Shown here one piece after another: positions 6,412 to 8,535 of a stretch of DNA of 8,535 bases (the stretch's first letter is position 1; every line of letters starts with the position of its first letter). This DNA comes from Porticoccaceae bacterium (GTDB lineage Bacteria > Pseudomonadota > Gammaproteobacteria > Pseudomonadales > Porticoccaceae), in assembly GCA_003448675.1 (NCBI GenBank), contig DLXZ01000223.1, forward strand, positions 742 through 9,276, written 5' to 3'. The position numbers and the translations under genes are program-made. The notes beneath the pieces are model-generated. The model did no database searches and was not told where the DNA came from. It saw nothing but the letters and a program-made list of their open reading frames with translations.

Positions 6412-7332
6412 TTAAATAATGTCGACTCTATTAAGCATCTGCTGGATCAGCGAAGCCGCTTCCCGGTCATTGGCCACGCCATTCAATCGGTGACCACAGA
6501 CCGGCTCCAGACAGGCCTGTATATCCTCCGGGATCACGTACTGACGACCATCCATCAAGGCCCAGGCACGGGCGCATTGCAACAACGCCAGACCGCCCCT
6601 GGGTGAAATACCGGTTTCAATATCCGGCAATGAGCGGCTTTCCTGTAACAGGCGTTGCAGATAATTCACCAGGCTGTCGCTGGCTTTAACCCTGGCTACC
6701 TGAGTCTGAATGTCGATGAGTTCTTCAGTGGCAATGCTGGGTGTGAGACGGTTAAGTATGAAGCGCGGATCCTCGCCGGCCAGCAATTGCCGCTCAGCCG
6801 CCGGGTCTGGATAACCCAGCTTAATACGCATAAGAAAACGATCCTGCTGAGATTCCGGCAACGGAAAAGTCCCGGATTGACTCACCGGATTCTGGGTGGC
6901 GATGACAAAAAATGGTTCGGGTAAGGGCCGGGTTTCCCCCTCCACGCTTACTTGACCCTCGGACATGGCTTCCAGAAGCGCACTCTGGGTTTTAGGGGAT
7001 GTGCGGTTGATTTCATCAGCTAATACCAGCTGGGAAAATACCGGACCGGGATGAAACTCAAATTGGGCGTTGTCCCGGTCATAAACCGAAACGCCGACAA
7101 TATCAGCGGGTAAAAGGTCGCTGGTGAACTGAATACGCTTGAAACTCAAACCCAGAACCAACGCCAGGGAATGCGCCAGCGTGGTTTTACCCATGCCGGG
7201 CAGGTCTTCGATTAACAGGTGCCCGCGGGCGAACAAACAGGCGAGGGCCAGACGGATTTCCTGTTCCTTACCGATCAGTACCTGGCCAATCCGTTCAACC
7301 AGCCCATCGGTAATCTTACTGACGTCGTTCAA
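6412..7332 (-). CDS. moxR: MoxR-family AAA+ ATPase
   Basis: This 306-residue AAA+ ATPase carries the full set of MoxR motifs. Walker A is EDLPGMGKTT (42-51), with Lys49 as the nucleotide-binding lysine. Walker B is LVLADEINR (102-110), with Asp106 and Glu107. Sensor 1 lies in IATQNP (Asn148). SQQDRFLMRI (161-170) carries the likely arginine finger Arg165, and GISPRGGLALL (241-251) carries the sensor 2 arginine (Arg245). MoxR proteins are thought to act as chaperone-like remodelling ATPases that assist maturation or control of partner complexes. In this layout the partners would be the DUF58 and TgpA membrane proteins. The start is a TTG at 7330-7332 that overlaps the metZ stop (TTGA). The next methionine is Met47 inside Walker A, so no ATG alternative keeps the domain intact. 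No good Shine-Dalgarno sequence precedes the TTG, which points to coupling with metZ translation. Confidence 0.92.
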   Translation of the reverse strand: MNDVSKITDGLVERIGQVLIGKEQEIRLALACLFARGHLLIEDLPGMGKTTLAHSLALVLGLSFKRIQFTSDLLPADIVGVSVYDRDNAQFEFHPGPVFSQLVLADEINRTSPKTQSALLEAMSEGQVSVEGETRPLPEPFFVIATQNPVSQSGTFPLPESQQDRFLMRIKLGYPDPAAERQLLAGEDPRFILNRLTPSIATEELIDIQTQVARVKASDSLVNYLQRLLQESRSLPDIETGISPRGGLALLQCARAWALMDGRQYVIPEDIQACLEPVCGHRLNGVANDREAASLIQQMLNRVDII

Positions 7333-8535
7333 AGCGCCGCCAAACCCCGTTTCAGGTCGGCCTGAATATCCTCTATAGCCTCAAGCCCGACAGCCACGCG
7401 GATCAGGTTTTCCGTAATGCCCGCCTCGGACTTCTCCTCGGTGCTCAAACGCCCGTGGGTGGTAGTGGCGGGATGCACGATAGTGGTTTTAGCGTCACCC
7501 AGGTTAGCGGTCAGGGACAGCATCCGGGTATTATCTATCACACGCCAGGCCTCTTCCCGGCCACCTTTAACCCGGAATGAAAGCACCCCGCCATAACCCC
7601 GCTGCTGCTTACTGGCCAGATCATGGCCGGGATGGGTTTCGAGTCCGGTATAAAACACAGCCTCGACGGTGTTCTGTTGCTCCAGCCAACGCGCCAGGGT
7701 CAGTGCGTTATGACTGTGGGCTTCCATACGTAAACGCAGTGTTTCCAGACCCTTGAGAAAGACCCAGGCGTTAAAGGGACTCATGGTCGGGCCCGCGGAG
7801 CGGACGAAACCCAGCACCTCATCCATCAGTTCGGGCCGGCCCAGTGCCACGCCCCCAAGGCAGCGCCCCTGACCATCCAGGTACTTGGTAGCGGAATGGA
7901 CCACGATGTCGGCCCCGAAGTCGAAAGGCCGTTGCAGGGCTGGCGTACAAAAGCAATTGTCGACCACCAGTAGGGCATGACTACGCCGGGCCAGATTGGC
8001 CAACGCTTCCAGATCCGCTACTTCACCCAAAGGGTTGGAAGGCGTTTCCAAAATAAACAGTTTGGTTTGCGGCTGAACCGCGGTTTCCCAGGCAGACAGA
8101 TCGGTCAGGGGCGCCATGGTGGCGCTGACACCGAATTTGGCGAGAAATTTATTTACCAGCACTGTTGTTGTGCCAAAAACATCACGGGAACAGACAATAT
8201 GATCGCCGCTTTTTAACAGGGCCAAACAAGTGCTGAGGATGGCCGCCATGCCTGAAGAGGTCGCCACCGCCTGCTCGGCTCCTTCCATGGCCGCAATACG
8301 CTCCTCGAAATTGCGCACGGTGGGATTGGTATAGCGGGAATAAACATTGCCTTCCTGCTCACCACCAAAACGTGCTGCGGCCTCGGCGGCGCTAGCGAAA
8401 ACATAGCTGGACGTGGTGTAGATCGCCTCCCCGTGCTCGCCCTCCTGGCTTCGCGCCTGGCCAGCGCGCACTGCCAGGGTATCCAGGGCGGCACCCCGCA
8501 AAGCCTCTTTGACCTGGATGCCAGTTATCTCAACG
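7329..8535 (-). CDS. metZ: O-succinylhomoserine sulfhydrylase, 5' end cut by the right window edge
   Basis: This is a PLP-dependent Cys/Met-metabolism enzyme that makes homocysteine from O-succinylhomoserine and sulfide in the cytoplasm (direct sulfhydrylation for methionine synthesis). Residues are numbered from the first possible in-frame start in the window, a TTG at 8501. YSRYTNPT (54-61) supplies the phosphate-binding Tyr and Arg from the neighbouring subunit. VVDNCFCTPAL (179-189) has the aspartate that pairs with the PLP ring nitrogen. HSATKYLDGQGR (202-213) contains the Schiff-base Lys206. NLGDAKTTIVHPATTTHGRL (333-352) is the usual substrate-site stretch. The whole sequence resembles Pseudomonas MetZ, including DTLAVRAGQ and PTMSPFNAWVFLKGLETL. 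The TTG is unlikely to be the real start. The frame stays open to the edge (readable as ITGIQVKEALRG before DTLAV), MetZ proteins usually have 10-20 residues before DTLAV, and an AGAGG only two bases upstream is too close. A cystathionine gamma-synthase or other family sulfhydrylase role is less likely. Confidence 0.93.
   Translation of the reverse strand, partial: VEITGIQVKEALRGAALDTLAVRAGQARSQEGEHGEAIYTTSSYVFASAAEAAARFGGEQEGNVYSRYTNPTVRNFEERIAAMEGAEQAVATSSGMAAILSTCLALLKSGDHIVCSRDVFGTTTVLVNKFLAKFGVSATMAPLTDLSAWETAVQPQTKLFILETPSNPLGEVADLEALANLARRSHALLVVDNCFCTPALQRPFDFGADIVVHSATKYLDGQGRCLGGVALGRPELMDEVLGFVRSAGPTMSPFNAWVFLKGLETLRLRMEAHSHNALTLARWLEQQNTVEAVFYTGLETHPGHDLASKQQRGYGGVLSFRVKGGREEAWRVIDNTRMLSLTANLGDAKTTIVHPATTTHGRLSTEEKSEAGITENLIRVAVGLEAIEDIQADLKRGLAAL

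Noticed and set aside
1..8535. A hidden mobile element, CRISPR array, tRNA or phage feature.
   Set aside because: I saw no transposase or integrase motifs, no direct repeats with regular spacing, no tRNA-like cloverleaf and no target-site duplications. Almost all of the window is accounted for by eight conventional genes.

Overview
The window looks like chromosomal DNA from a free-living gammaproteobacterium. This is inferred from a moderately GC-rich composition, compact bacterial gene packing, a MetZ-type O-succinylhomoserine sulfhydrylase and a MoxR/DUF58/TgpA module arranged as in Pseudomonas-like bacteria. The mix of an SDR, a luciferase-like monooxygenase, an extradiol dioxygenase and a PAPS sulfotransferase would suit a marine or environmental lineage (Cellvibrionales-like is a guess). 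No phylogenetic marker is present, so the taxon is not established.

Left half, plus strand (1-3369): the C-terminal third of a short-chain dehydrogenase/reductase enters from the left edge and ends at a good intrinsic terminator. A complete luciferase-like flavin-dependent monooxygenase follows. After a 180-base gap holding a hairpin come a DODA-type class III extradiol ring-cleavage dioxygenase and, 22 bases later, a sulfotransferase. These are redox, ring-opening and conjugation enzymes of the kind found in accessory catabolic or detoxification regions. Their substrates cannot be read from sequence, and only the last two look like a transcriptional pair.

Right half, minus strand (8535 down to 3379): four tightly packed genes in the order metZ (5' end outside the window), a MoxR-family AAA+ ATPase, a DUF58 membrane protein and a TgpA-type membrane transglutaminase. 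metZ and moxR overlap by 4 bases through a TTGA junction, moxR and DUF58 are 19 bases apart, and DUF58 and tgpA share one base (TGATG). This strongly suggests one operon with translational coupling. The MoxR-DUF58-TgpA set is a recurrent module thought to work at the inner membrane and periplasm. Its attachment to a methionine biosynthesis gene is the most unusual point of layout here.

The two halves converge with only 9 bases between the sulfotransferase and tgpA stop codons. I see no RNA genes, CRISPR arrays, insertion sequences or phage features, and no clearly novel system. The findings are modest points of organisation and motif variation.
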